A stretch of 64,000 nucleotides of DNA from Roseateles sp. YR242. GTDB lineage: Bacteria; Pseudomonadota; Gammaproteobacteria; Burkholderiales; Burkholderiaceae_C. Both the position numbers and the translations under genes were made by a program. Positions 11,901 to 20,793 of this stretch are shown one piece after another (the first letter of the stretch is position 1; every line of letters starts with the position of its first letter). The notes beneath the pieces are model-generated. The model saw nothing but the letters and a program-made list of their open reading frames with translations. It had not been told where the DNA came from and searched no databases. Location of the stretch: contig NZ_FOAV01000006.1 in the NCBI RefSeq assembly GCF_900109745.1, positions 186,001 to 250,000 on the forward strand. The letters are read 5' to 3'.

Positions 11901-12051
11901 CCGTTCCGGCCGGGGCCGGCCATGCGGTGGCTGTCATGCCCAAGGCGGCGGCGGCCAGCAGGAACAGCCGCAGGGACACGCGCAGGAGCGGCCCCAGGAA
12001 CACTCGATTGACCATTCGCCTGACCACTCGCCGGAACATTCCCCGGCCCAT
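8989..12051 (-). CDS. Sensor histidine kinase with periplasmic beta-propeller (LuxR-system, HisKA_3)
   Basis: About 1020 residues. An N-terminal signal or anchor (about residues 13-40) precedes a long two-component-regulator propeller of repeats such as GNIWVGTATGLERF, up to about residue 690. A Y_Y_Y domain follows, then a membrane segment (FRLLGLALVLGFLWWL), a HisKA_3 box ERIARELHDTLLQ (phospho-acceptor His near 820) and a HATPase_c domain with DKGPGI and GHYGLVGMRERA. It is a NarL-type kinase without fused receiver or output domain, and no response regulator is encoded nearby. The ATG at 12051 overlaps the TGA of the XRE gene, so translation is probably coupled to that regulator. Confidence 0.9.
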   Translation of the reverse strand: MGRGMFRRVVRRMVNRVFLGPLLRVSLRLFLLAAAALGMTATAWPAPAGTGAPALMLADYEHTVWGEKDGLAAEVFSITPVPNGMLRIRTTVGNQIFDGVEFHVFRKGAAGEPFVRYADVLGQVSPSGAVYYIHADTLRLMRDWQGRTEAVEDKDGVGWWTRFVFDPAGIGWYVKEGGIFRLDGLKVEAIGDAWGIPKGTRTSSRPVLDAHGAIWISAQGVLFRLPPGARVFERLALPSCERFAFAPDGALWCASAQGLSVVSMKDGRPAARRVLTHSPYQGMFFDRRGGFWIASPKGLQHAADWRTILEPGGVAALQADSMSREQGLSSLSVNTIAEDAAGNIWVGTATGLERFRVPRFMPARFPPYHLAANFRPDPDGSLWLGPSDGSLLHLVQQQVTAIPRIKDVTALRPAANGGLWVSTHRSLWRKDPGRDFVPVTTPDLSWRGRIHEIAEDGTGAVWLQAGIQLLRLQDGQLSLPEGPEAPPSDGRYVMARDSQGQLWFASNERQGPHVLKGGVFRQIKSDAYVATMAQAWVAYARGPRMWIGGRTGVGAFVGDEFHPLKSRGDVLKAITGIVETAQGDLWLYGLNKVFHLSADRLQAGLNGETVAPEVFDHRDGLHGANDRLYAPTLTEDAAGRLWVSTNVGVFWTDPNARQAVSRPPVALIRAVRSDGEVTSSTAGEVRLSANPGQIEFSYAAAALSVADRVQFRYRVTGVDSEWQEAGSRRTAYYTQLPPGRHRFEVQASNEAGQWADEPTALVLEITPAWYQMLGFRLLGLALVLGFLWWLHRLRVGVLRAREQARTREIAAERERIARELHDTLLQSMQGVILGFQAVASELPVQSGTRGSIEAQLDRADQLLGEARDRVRDLRGADSEAISLREAFELAAAQLTGTAEVEVEEIGRVRPLRPRSRDRIYLIGREALLNAVIHGEGSKVHVQLQYRRHRFVLRIRDKGPGIDLDVLAAGTRAGHYGLVGMRERAAQIGGTLTINGLPGGGTEVELQVPAAQAFGDSGSSA

Positions 12052-12983
12052 CAAGCGCGGCGGCCAGCAGTCGTCGGCGCGGCGACCGCCGGGGAAGCGC
12101 TACCCGCACGGTCCGGTCCGGCCATCAATGTTTCGATCTTCTCCTTGTCCAGCGCCTCCAGGGGATGGAACACCACCAGCGCAAGGTCCGGCCGGCCATC
12201 GATGGTCATGGATGAATACTCGAACTGCAGCCGACCCACAACCGGGTGCTGGAGCTGCTTGGTTCCATCGCCATAGGACCGCACATCGTTGTCGCGCCAG
12301 ATGGCGGCGAACTCGGGACTGCGCAGGGTCAGTTCCTCCACCAGCAGGCCCGCCTCGGCCAAGGCGCCTGCTCGGGCCACGTCCGCGCGGAAGGCCGCCA
12401 CCACGAACCGGGCTGACGCCATCCAGTCGGACTGGGCCCGGCGCACGCCGGGCTCACAGAACATCAGGCGCAGGATGTTGCGCTGGCTGGGGGGCAGGCT
12501 GCCGTAATCCTTGAGCACCAACGAGGCCGCCCGGTTCCAGGCCACCACGTCCCAGGTGGCCGTCTTCACCAGTGCCGGGCAGCAACCCAGCGCATCCAGC
12601 ACGCGTTGCAGGCGCGGAGTGGCATCTCCGGCGCCGCGCCACTTCACCTCGGGCATGCGCCCCAGGCCCAGCAGGAACAGATGTTCGCGCTCCACCTCCG
12701 TCAGCATCAGCGCGGTGGCGATCCGGTGCAGGACTTCCGCCGAAGGTGCCCCTCCCCGCCCCTGTTCCAGCCAGGTGTACCAGGTCGGGCTGATGTTGGC
12801 GCGCTGCGCCACCTCCTCGCGTCGCAGCCCCGGTGTACGGCGCCTGCCGGTGGCAAACCCCAGCGCCTGGGCATCCATGCGGGTGCGGCGGTCCTTCAGG
12901 TACTGGCCCAGGCGGTTCCTGGGCTCCTCAAGCAATGGGCGCGCGGGCGCGCAAAGCCATTCGTTCACCTGCTGGTCGTCCAT
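12051..12983 (-). CDS. XRE-family transcriptional regulator with MmyB-like ligand-binding domain
   Basis: A 310-residue regulator. The N-terminal helix-turn-helix (about residues 25-85) has the TPGLRREEVAQRANISPTWY pattern typical of the MmyB/XRE group, followed by a PAS-like MmyB ligand domain with WNRAASLVL, RNILRLMFCEP and HPVVGRLQFEY. Relatives bind fatty-acid-like ligands and regulate an adjacent oxidoreductase gene. This fits the context, because an SDR gene lies divergently 103 bp away and the spacer carries repeated candidate operator motifs. The ATG at 12983 is preceded in frame by a GTG. The gene overlaps the downstream sensor kinase start. Confidence 0.88.
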   Translation of the reverse strand: MDDQQVNEWLCAPARPLLEEPRNRLGQYLKDRRTRMDAQALGFATGRRRTPGLRREEVAQRANISPTWYTWLEQGRGGAPSAEVLHRIATALMLTEVEREHLFLLGLGRMPEVKWRGAGDATPRLQRVLDALGCCPALVKTATWDVVAWNRAASLVLKDYGSLPPSQRNILRLMFCEPGVRRAQSDWMASARFVVAAFRADVARAGALAEAGLLVEELTLRSPEFAAIWRDNDVRSYGDGTKQLQHPVVGRLQFEYSSMTIDGRPDLALVVFHPLEALDKEKIETLMAGPDRAGSASPAVAAPTTAGRRA

Positions 12984-13001
12984 CACAAAAGAGCCTGTTG
13001 G

Positions 13002-13041
13002 GTTATATACCTGGATAACGCCACTACTTTAACTGGATAAC
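13002..13041. promoter_or_regulatory. Candidate operator between XRE regulator and SDR gene
   Basis: The divergent spacer contains an imperfect dyad GTTAT-N8-ATAAC (13002-13019). The nonamer CTGGATAAC occurs twice, at 13011-13019 and 13033-13041, 22 bp apart, which places both on roughly the same DNA face. This layout is what a dimeric HTH repressor controlling both divergent genes would need. Binding is inferred only from position and symmetry. Confidence 0.5.
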
Positions 13042-13085
13042 ACAAGCGACCAGACTCCTGACCTTTCCCTTTGCGGAGTCTTTCC

Positions 13086-13979
13086 ATGCGAGTATTTGTC
13101 ACGGGTGCCAGCGGCTTTGTGGGCGCTGCGGTGGTGGAGGAATTGGTGGCCGCCGGCCATGAGGTGCGCGGCCTGGTGCGGTCCGACACGGCGGCGGAAC
13201 AATTGGCCCGGATCGGCGCTGCCGCCCATCGAGGCACGCTGGAAGATGGTGACACCCTGCGAGCCGGCGCGGCCTGGGCCGAAGGGGTGATCCATACGGC
13301 GTTCAACCATGACTTCAGCCGTTTTGCCGAGAACTGCGAGCTGGACCGCCGCGCCATTGAGGCACTGGGCGACGCGCTGGCCGGCAGCGACCGACCCCTG
13401 CTCGTGACCAGCGGCCTGGCGCGCCTGGCGCTGGGGCGTCCCGCCACCGAAGAGGACCGTCCGCCCGCCCGCAGCGACGCCATGCCGCGTGTTTCGGAGG
13501 CGGCGGCAGACAGCCTGCTGGCGCGTGGCGTCTGCAGTGCTGCCGTGCGTCTGGCGCCATCGGTTCATGGGCCGGGCGACCACGGTTTTGTGCCGATGCT
13601 CATCCAGATGGCACGCCAGCACGGCGTTTCCGCCTATGTGAACGACGGCGGCAACCGCTGGGCCGCCGTGCATCGACGCGACGCGGCGCGGGCCTACCGG
13701 CTGGCGCTGGAGTCCCCTCAAGCGGGTGGCCGGTATCACGTGGTGGGAGAGGAAGGCCTGCCATTCCGGGAGATCGCCACGGCGATCGGACGCGGGCTGG
13801 ACGTGCCGGTGGTGTCACTCACGCCGGAGCAGGCCACCGGCCACTTTGGCTGGTTCACGCATTTCGCCATGGCTGATATGCAGGCCCAGAGTACCTGGAC
13901 GCGTGAACACCTGGGGTGGATGCCCACACATCAGGGACTGCTGGACGATTTGGCGGAGCGCCATTACTTCGACCACTGA
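13086..13979 (+). CDS. NAD-dependent epimerase/dehydratase (atypical extended SDR)
   Basis: A 297-residue Rossmann protein beginning MRVFVTGASGFVGAAVVEEL, the TGxxGxxG nucleotide-binding loop, with TSGLARLALG and RLAPSVHGPGDHGFV downstream. The canonical YxxxK is not obvious, as in several atypical extended SDRs annotated as NAD(P)-binding or nucleoside-diphosphate-sugar epimerase-like. The substrate is unknown. ATG 13086 is chosen because GGAG precedes it at good spacing. Divergence from an MmyB-type regulator suggests it is that regulator's target, perhaps detoxifying or reducing the regulator's ligand. Confidence 0.85.
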   Translation: MRVFVTGASGFVGAAVVEELVAAGHEVRGLVRSDTAAEQLARIGAAAHRGTLEDGDTLRAGAAWAEGVIHTAFNHDFSRFAENCELDRRAIEALGDALAGSDRPLLVTSGLARLALGRPATEEDRPPARSDAMPRVSEAAADSLLARGVCSAAVRLAPSVHGPGDHGFVPMLIQMARQHGVSAYVNDGGNRWAAVHRRDAARAYRLALESPQAGGRYHVVGEEGLPFREIATAIGRGLDVPVVSLTPEQATGHFGWFTHFAMADMQAQSTWTREHLGWMPTHQGLLDDLAERHYFDH

Positions 13980-14054
13980 TCAGCCGGTGGATCGTCACCT
14001 CAACGGGTGGCAGCGTTGCGCAAGGGGTGCCCCAGGCCCCGGCAGAATCCGCAG

Positions 14055-14750
14055 ATGCGCATGATCCGTTACCTCGCCCTGACACGCCGGCACCCGTCCG
14101 CCATCTTGCTGATGGTCCAACTGGCTGGCCTGCTGCTCTACCCGCTGCTGGAGGACACACGGGCCGGACCGTTGGCGCTCAGCGCGCTGGGCATCGTGGT
14201 GCTGATCTTCACCACCCGCATGGTGCGCCGCACGCCCGGGCTGACCTGGCTGAGCGTGGGCATCGCCCTGCCGGCCATCGGCTTGCTGGTGGTGCAGGGC
14301 CTGACGGACCGGCCGGAGCTGCTGGCCTGGTCATCGGCGCTGGAGGCACTGTTCTACTTCTATGCTGCCGGCAGCCTCATCGCCTACATGATGGGGGACC
14401 TGCATGCAACGACGGACGAACTCTTCGCCGCGGGGGCCACCTTCACCCTGCTGGCCTGGGCCTTCGCCTACGTGTTTGTGGTGGTCCAGGCCGTGCAGCC
14501 CGGCAGCTTCTCAGCGGCGGTGAATCCGGCGGAACCGCGCACGTGGACGGAGCTGATGTTCCTCAGCTTCGCCCTGCTCTCCAGCACGGGCATCGGCGAC
14601 GTCATTCCCGTGCGGCCACTGGCCCGCGCGGTCACGACCATCGAGATGTTCACCGGCGTCATGTACCTGGCCGCCGTGGTGTCACGCCTCATCGGGCTGA
14701 CCTTGCTGGGCCACCCGCCGTCCGAGCGAGGTGGCCCGAAAAAGCCTTGA
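14055..14750 (+). CDS. Putative two-pore-helix type ion channel membrane protein
   Basis: About 231 residues with five to six hydrophobic segments, followed by a re-entrant pore-like stretch MFLSFALLSSTGIGDVIPV and a last membrane helix (TTIEMFTGVMYLAAVVSRL). The STGIGD loop resembles the potassium selectivity filter TxGYGD with Ile in place of Tyr, which is seen in some prokaryotic Ion_trans_2 proteins. No cytoplasmic RCK domain is present. The start is uncertain: ATG 14055 begins close to the first membrane helix, but an in-frame ATG also exists at 14007. It stands alone, ending 9 bp from convergent parC. Confidence 0.7.
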   Translation: MRMIRYLALTRRHPSAILLMVQLAGLLLYPLLEDTRAGPLALSALGIVVLIFTTRMVRRTPGLTWLSVGIALPAIGLLVVQGLTDRPELLAWSSALEALFYFYAAGSLIAYMMGDLHATTDELFAAGATFTLLAWAFAYVFVVVQAVQPGSFSAAVNPAEPRTWTELMFLSFALLSSTGIGDVIPVRPLARAVTTIEMFTGVMYLAAVVSRLIGLTLLGHPPSERGGPKKP

Positions 14751-14759
14751 ACCACCGCC

Positions 14760-17096
14760 TTAAGCCGGCAGCACGCGCAGCACCTTCTGCATGCCGTCCA
14801 CGGGCTTGCCCTTGCGTGCGCGCTTGCCGGCATGGCCGGACAGCGCGGCGCCCTTGAGCACCTCTTCCTTGGCCTTGCCACCGCGTCCACTGCCCTGCAC
14901 CAGCAGGCTCTGGGCAAAGGCGGCCACGCTGATCAGCGCGTCCTTGGGCTCCAGGTCGATCAGGGTCAGGCCACGGCCGCCCTTGGGCTGGTGCTTGAGC
15001 TCATCCATCGCAAAAGTCAGCAGGCGTCCGGTGAGCGTCAGGCAGGCCACCTGGGTGGCGCCCGTGGGCACCACGGCTGGCGGCAGCGGCAGCTCCTGGC
15101 CTTCGAGGCTCAGGAAGCTCTTGCCGGCCTTCTGACGGCCAACCAGGTCGCCCACCTCGGCCACCAAGCCAAAGCCGCCCGTGCCTGCCAACACCAGGCG
15201 CTGCGTGGCAGCGCCGGCGAAGTAATGCGCGATCTGGCTGCCCGATTCCAGCTCGATCAGGGTGGTGATGGGCTGACCATCCCCACGCCCGCCGGGCAGT
15301 GCCGAGACCGGCACGGAATAGGCGCGGCCATTGCTGCCCAGCACTACCAACGGGTCCACCGAGCGGCAGGGGAAGACGCCATAGAGCGAATCGCCGGACT
15401 TGAAGGCGAGCGCCGCCGGATCCACCTCATGACCCTTGAGTGCCCGCACCCAGCCCTTCAGGCTCACCACCACCGTCACCGGCTCGTCCACGATGCGGAC
15501 TTCCGCGACGGCACGCTTGTCTTCCTGGATCAGGGTGCGGCGTTCGTCGCCATACTGCTTGGCATCGGCCTCGATCTCCTTCACCACCGTCCGGCGCAGC
15601 GAGGACGGGTTGGCCAGGATCTCTTCGAGCTTGGTGGCTTCCTCGCGCAAGTCCTTGAGCATCTGCTCGATCTTGAGGAACTCCAGCCGCGCCAATTGGC
15701 GCAGACGGATTTCCAGGATGTCTTCGGCCTGGCGGTCGCTCAGAGAGAAGCGTTCAATCAGCGCGGGTTTGGGCTCATCCGAGTTGCGGATGATCTTGAT
15801 GACCTCGTCGATGTGCAGCAGGATCTTGTGGCGCCCCTCCAGCACGTGGATGCGGTCCCGCACATGGTCCAGGCGATGCTGGGTGCGGCGGGTGACCGTG
15901 CCCAGGCGGAACTGCAGCCACTCCGTCAGGATGCTGCGCAGCGTCTTTTGCATCGGCCGGCCGTCGCCGCCGACCATGGTCAGGTTGAGCGACGCGGAGG
16001 TTTCCAGGCTGGTGTGTGCCAGCAAGGTGGTGATCAGGTCCTGCTGATCGATGGTGCGGCTCTTGGGCTCGAACACCAGGCGCACCGGCGCGTCCTTGCT
16101 GGATTCATCCCGCACCTTGTCCAGCACCGCCAGGATGGTGCCCTTGAGCTGCAGTTGCTCCGGAGTGACCGTCTTCTTGCCGGTCTTGACCTTCGGATTG
16201 GAGATTTCCTCGATTTCTTCCAGCACCTTCTGCGCGCTGACGCCATGGGGCAGTTCGGTCACGACCAACTGCCACTGGCCACGCGCCAGGTCCTCGATCT
16301 TCCAGCGCGCGCGCAGCTTGAGGCTGCCACGGCCACTGTTGTAGGCGGCGCGGATTTCATCCGGCGAGCTGATCAACTGGCCGCCGCCCGGATAGTCCGG
16401 GCCGGGCACGAGGGTGAACAGGTCCTCGTCGCTGAGCTTGTCGTTCTTCAGCAAGGCCACGGCGGCGGCGGCCACTTCGCGCAGGTTGTGGCTGGGCACT
16501 TCCGTGGCCATGCCCACCGCAATGCCGGAGGCGCCGTTGAGCAGCACAAACGGCAGGCGAGCCGGCAGTTCCTTCGGCTCTTCGAACTCCCCGTCGTAGT
16601 TGGCCTGGAAGTCCACCGTGCCCATGTCCAGCTCGTCCAGCAGCAGGCGGGCATAGGGCGACAGGCGCGCTTCCGTGTAGCGCATCGCGGCAGCGCCGTC
16701 GCCATCGCGGCTGCCAAAGTTGCCTTGGCCGTCGATGAGCGGGTAGCGCTGGCTGAAGTCCTGCGCCATGCGCACCAGTGCGTCATAGGCGGCCTGGTCG
16801 CCGTGCGGGTGGTATTTGCCCAGCACGTCACCGACCACACGGGCGCTCTTCACCGCCTTGGCGCCTCCGGTCCCGGCGAAGGCCAAGCCCATGCGTTCCA
16901 TGGTGAAGAGGATGCGGCGCTGCACCGGCTTCTGGCCGTCGCTGCAGGCGGGCAAGGCGCGCCCCTTCACCACCGACAGGGCATATTCCAGATAGGCCTG
17001 CTGCGCATACCGGGCCAGCGTCAGCGAATCGCCCGTGGGGCCCGACGGGGGCGTGCCGCCAGGCTGTGTGTCGAAGTCAAAGGTCTCTTGGGTCAT
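14760..17096 (-). CDS. parC: DNA topoisomerase IV subunit A
   Basis: A 778-residue type IIA topoisomerase A subunit. The breakage-reunion domain has KYHPHGD, then [24 protein letters not shown] with the catalytic Tyr, and a C-terminal beta-pinwheel region. With ParE it decatenates daughter chromosomes. It is assigned to ParC rather than GyrA because parE lies three genes upstream and the C-terminal domain is short and lacks a GyrA box. The residue after HPHGD, equivalent to Ser80 of E. coli ParC, is Gln, and the Glu84 equivalent is Asp. A 92-bp spacer separates it from the transglycosylase gene. Confidence 0.95.
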   Translation of the reverse strand: MTQETFDFDTQPGGTPPSGPTGDSLTLARYAQQAYLEYALSVVKGRALPACSDGQKPVQRRILFTMERMGLAFAGTGGAKAVKSARVVGDVLGKYHPHGDQAAYDALVRMAQDFSQRYPLIDGQGNFGSRDGDGAAAMRYTEARLSPYARLLLDELDMGTVDFQANYDGEFEEPKELPARLPFVLLNGASGIAVGMATEVPSHNLREVAAAAVALLKNDKLSDEDLFTLVPGPDYPGGGQLISSPDEIRAAYNSGRGSLKLRARWKIEDLARGQWQLVVTELPHGVSAQKVLEEIEEISNPKVKTGKKTVTPEQLQLKGTILAVLDKVRDESSKDAPVRLVFEPKSRTIDQQDLITTLLAHTSLETSASLNLTMVGGDGRPMQKTLRSILTEWLQFRLGTVTRRTQHRLDHVRDRIHVLEGRHKILLHIDEVIKIIRNSDEPKPALIERFSLSDRQAEDILEIRLRQLARLEFLKIEQMLKDLREEATKLEEILANPSSLRRTVVKEIEADAKQYGDERRTLIQEDKRAVAEVRIVDEPVTVVVSLKGWVRALKGHEVDPAALAFKSGDSLYGVFPCRSVDPLVVLGSNGRAYSVPVSALPGGRGDGQPITTLIELESGSQIAHYFAGAATQRLVLAGTGGFGLVAEVGDLVGRQKAGKSFLSLEGQELPLPPAVVPTGATQVACLTLTGRLLTFAMDELKHQPKGGRGLTLIDLEPKDALISVAAFAQSLLVQGSGRGGKAKEEVLKGAALSGHAGKRARKGKPVDGMQKVLRVLPA

Positions 17097-17159
17097 GCTG
17101 GTTCACCGGCCGGGCCGGTTGTCTGAATCCTGAAGATATTCTTGAAGTGTTCTGCAAAC

Positions 17160-17181
17160 GGCGCCATTCACCGATGGCGCC
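17160..17181 (-). terminator. Possible hairpin terminator or attenuator after the transglycosylase gene
   Basis: A perfect 8-bp inverted repeat GGCGCCAT / ATGGCGCC with a 6-nt loop lies just downstream of the transglycosylase stop, in the spacer before parC. Read on the minus strand, it is followed by only GTTT, so termination would be weak or partial. It may uncouple parC expression from the upstream genes. Confidence 0.4.
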
Positions 17182-17188
17182 AGAAATC

Positions 17189-17905
17189 TCATGGCTGCTC
17201 CAACGGCTGCAGCGTCATCTGCCTGGCCTGGGCGCCCATGCGGCGTTGCAGCAGGGCCCAGTACAGCTCCAGCACCAGGTGCACGTGGGCCTGCGTCTCG
17301 TCAATGTCCGGCACCCCGCCACCGGCGCGCCGAACCGTGCCCTCGCCGGCATTCCAGGCCGCCAACGCGCCGTCGATGCGGCCGAAACGGCGGATGAGGT
17401 CGGACAGCATGCGCGCGCCGATGAGGATGTTGGTGCGCGCCTCCAGCAGCGCGGCCGGACGACGCAACTCCTCCGGGGTGCCATACCGTTGCGCGCTCAC
17501 CGGCGTCAGCTGCATCAGCCCGGAGGCACCGCGCGGCGACACGGCATCGCTCTTGAAGCCAGACTCCACAGCGATGATGGCTTTGAGCAGTTCCATGTCC
17601 ACGCCGGTCTGGGCCTCGGCCTCGCGCAGATACGGCGTGACCGCCTTTACGTCCGGCGAGATGTCCAGCCAGGTGAGCAGGCGCGAGCCGTGGTCCGTCT
17701 TGCCGGGCACACGCTGGACCGCGCTGGTGGCTGTGGCCAGGATGGGCTGATACCGGGCGTCCACACGCGTCGCCGCAAAATGCGCCGTGCCGGTGGCGTC
17801 CACGTAGCCCCACAACTCGGCCCGCGCCGGTGTGGACTGCAGGGCCAGGCCGGCCAGGGCCAGCAGTGTGGCCAGCCGGGTGGCCTTCATGGGGATGGCC
17901 TTCAT
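17189..17905 (-). CDS. Periplasmic lytic transglycosylase (SLT domain) with DUF4124-like N terminus
   Basis: A 238-residue protein with a signal peptide (about residues 1-29, ending ARA), a short DUF4124-like strand module (ELWGYVDATGTAHF), and a goose-lysozyme-like SLT domain. The catalytic Glu is residue 114 in IIAVESGF, followed by SPRGASGLMQL and AWNAGEG. It would cleave peptidoglycan glycan strands to 1,6-anhydromuropeptides. The start ATG overlaps the stop of the GNAT gene (ATGA), implying translational coupling. Its place between the two topoisomerase IV genes is notable. Confidence 0.9.
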   Translation of the reverse strand: MKAIPMKATRLATLLALAGLALQSTPARAELWGYVDATGTAHFAATRVDARYQPILATATSAVQRVPGKTDHGSRLLTWLDISPDVKAVTPYLREAEAQTGVDMELLKAIIAVESGFKSDAVSPRGASGLMQLTPVSAQRYGTPEELRRPAALLEARTNILIGARMLSDLIRRFGRIDGALAAWNAGEGTVRRAGGGVPDIDETQAHVHLVLELYWALLQRRMGAQARQMTLQPLEQP

Positions 17906-18486
17906 GCGGACTCCCTTCCCTGCGCCACGCGATCGTCGAACTCACGCCGCAGCAGTGACATCACGATGAGATCATCAAAGAGGTCGGCGTCGGCATCGCG
18001 CGCGCCATGGATCACGCCGTGGATCACGCCTTTGGCCGTGCCATCGATGCGCACGCACTCGCGCAAACGCCCCTCTTCCACAAAGCCTTCGCTGCGGTAG
18101 AGCGCCTGGGCGCGCAGGTTGCGGCCCTTGACGTCCAACCAGAAGCGATGCGCACCCAACTGGGTGAACGCCAGCTTCTTGAGCTGACGCACGCTGGCCC
18201 GCCCCACGCCCAGCCCCTTGGGCGTGAGCACGATGCGCTTGAGTTCTACCGAGCGGTTGGGATTGCGGCAACCCTGAAGGATCACAAAGCCGGCGCGTTG
18301 GGCATCCAGCTCCACCACGAAGTGGCGGGCATCCGGGAAGCGGATCGCCCCCTCATGCTGGGTGCGTTCCCATGGGGTAATGAAAGGCCGGTTGGCCGCG
18401 TCCTGCTCCACGCCCACGACGAAATCCAGATCGGACAGCATCGTCGGGCGCAGAGTGACCCGGTGGTCACGCGGCTCGGGCACCAT
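17902..18486 (-). CDS. GNAT-family N-acetyltransferase
   Basis: A 194-residue GNAT protein with the pattern VTLRPTMLSDLDFV at the N terminus, VELKRIVLTPKGLGVGRASVRQLKKLAF (acetyl-CoA loop region; the usual R/QxxGxG/A is GLGVGRA) and the terminal NLRAQALYRSEGFVEEG. It is RimJ/RimL-like, so the acceptor may be a protein N terminus or a small amine; the substrate is unknown. ATG 18486 sits directly after the parE stop (18491) with GGA between them, so it is part of the parE transcript. Its stop overlaps the transglycosylase start. Confidence 0.85.
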   Translation of the reverse strand: MVPEPRDHRVTLRPTMLSDLDFVVGVEQDAANRPFITPWERTQHEGAIRFPDARHFVVELDAQRAGFVILQGCRNPNRSVELKRIVLTPKGLGVGRASVRQLKKLAFTQLGAHRFWLDVKGRNLRAQALYRSEGFVEEGRLRECVRIDGTAKGVIHGVIHGARDADADLFDDLIVMSLLRREFDDRVAQGRESA

Positions 18487-18490
18487 GTCC

Positions 18491-20479
<1,989 letters not shown>

Positions 20480-20500
20480 GAACACATTCTAGATGGGTGG

Positions 20501-20612
20501 ATGGAGCCCCCGGCTGTTCGGGCCTCGGGCCCGAACAGCCGCCCCCCGAGGGGGCTAAGGGCCACCTTGGGGCGGCCCGGCGGTGGCCCTCTGCGCCCAC
20601 CAGAGCCCCGCT
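20501..20612. repeat. 112-bp multi-hairpin repeat, copy 1
   Basis: This copy is nearly identical to the element at 20682-20793, with two base differences seen near the end. It contains three consecutive perfect inverted repeats: a 14-bp stem with 3-nt loop (20511-20541), a 6-bp GC stem (20541-20555), and an 8-bp stem GGGCCACC/GGTGGCCC (20559-20589). It lies upstream of parE in the spacer before the 552-aa gene. REP-like or terminator-like function is inferred from structure alone. Confidence 0.9.
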
Positions 20613-20681
20613 TGAACGACGCTTCGCGCGTTCGGCACGACTCGATGCATAGAGCAGCCCTGGCGGAGGGCTTTGGAAATG

Positions 20682-20793
20682 ATGGAGCCCCCGGCTGTTC
20701 GGGCCTCGGGCCCGAACAGCCGCCCCCCGAGGGGGCTAAGGGCCACCTTGGGGCGGCCCGGCGGTGGCCCTCTGCGCCTGCCAGAGCCCCGCT
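20682..20793. repeat. 112-bp multi-hairpin repeat, copy 2
   Basis: The second copy is in the same orientation, 181 bp from copy 1, and ends on the first base of the stop codon of the 552-aa gene. It has the same three stems. Lying directly after that gene's stop, it could terminate or stabilise its mRNA 3' end. The 69 bp between the copies contains no recognisable gene. Confidence 0.9.

Noticed and set aside
14832-17126. 764-codon open frame antisense to parC
   Set aside because: It mirrors parC throughout, has a composition typical of reverse-frame GC-rich sequence, and parC motifs are unambiguous.
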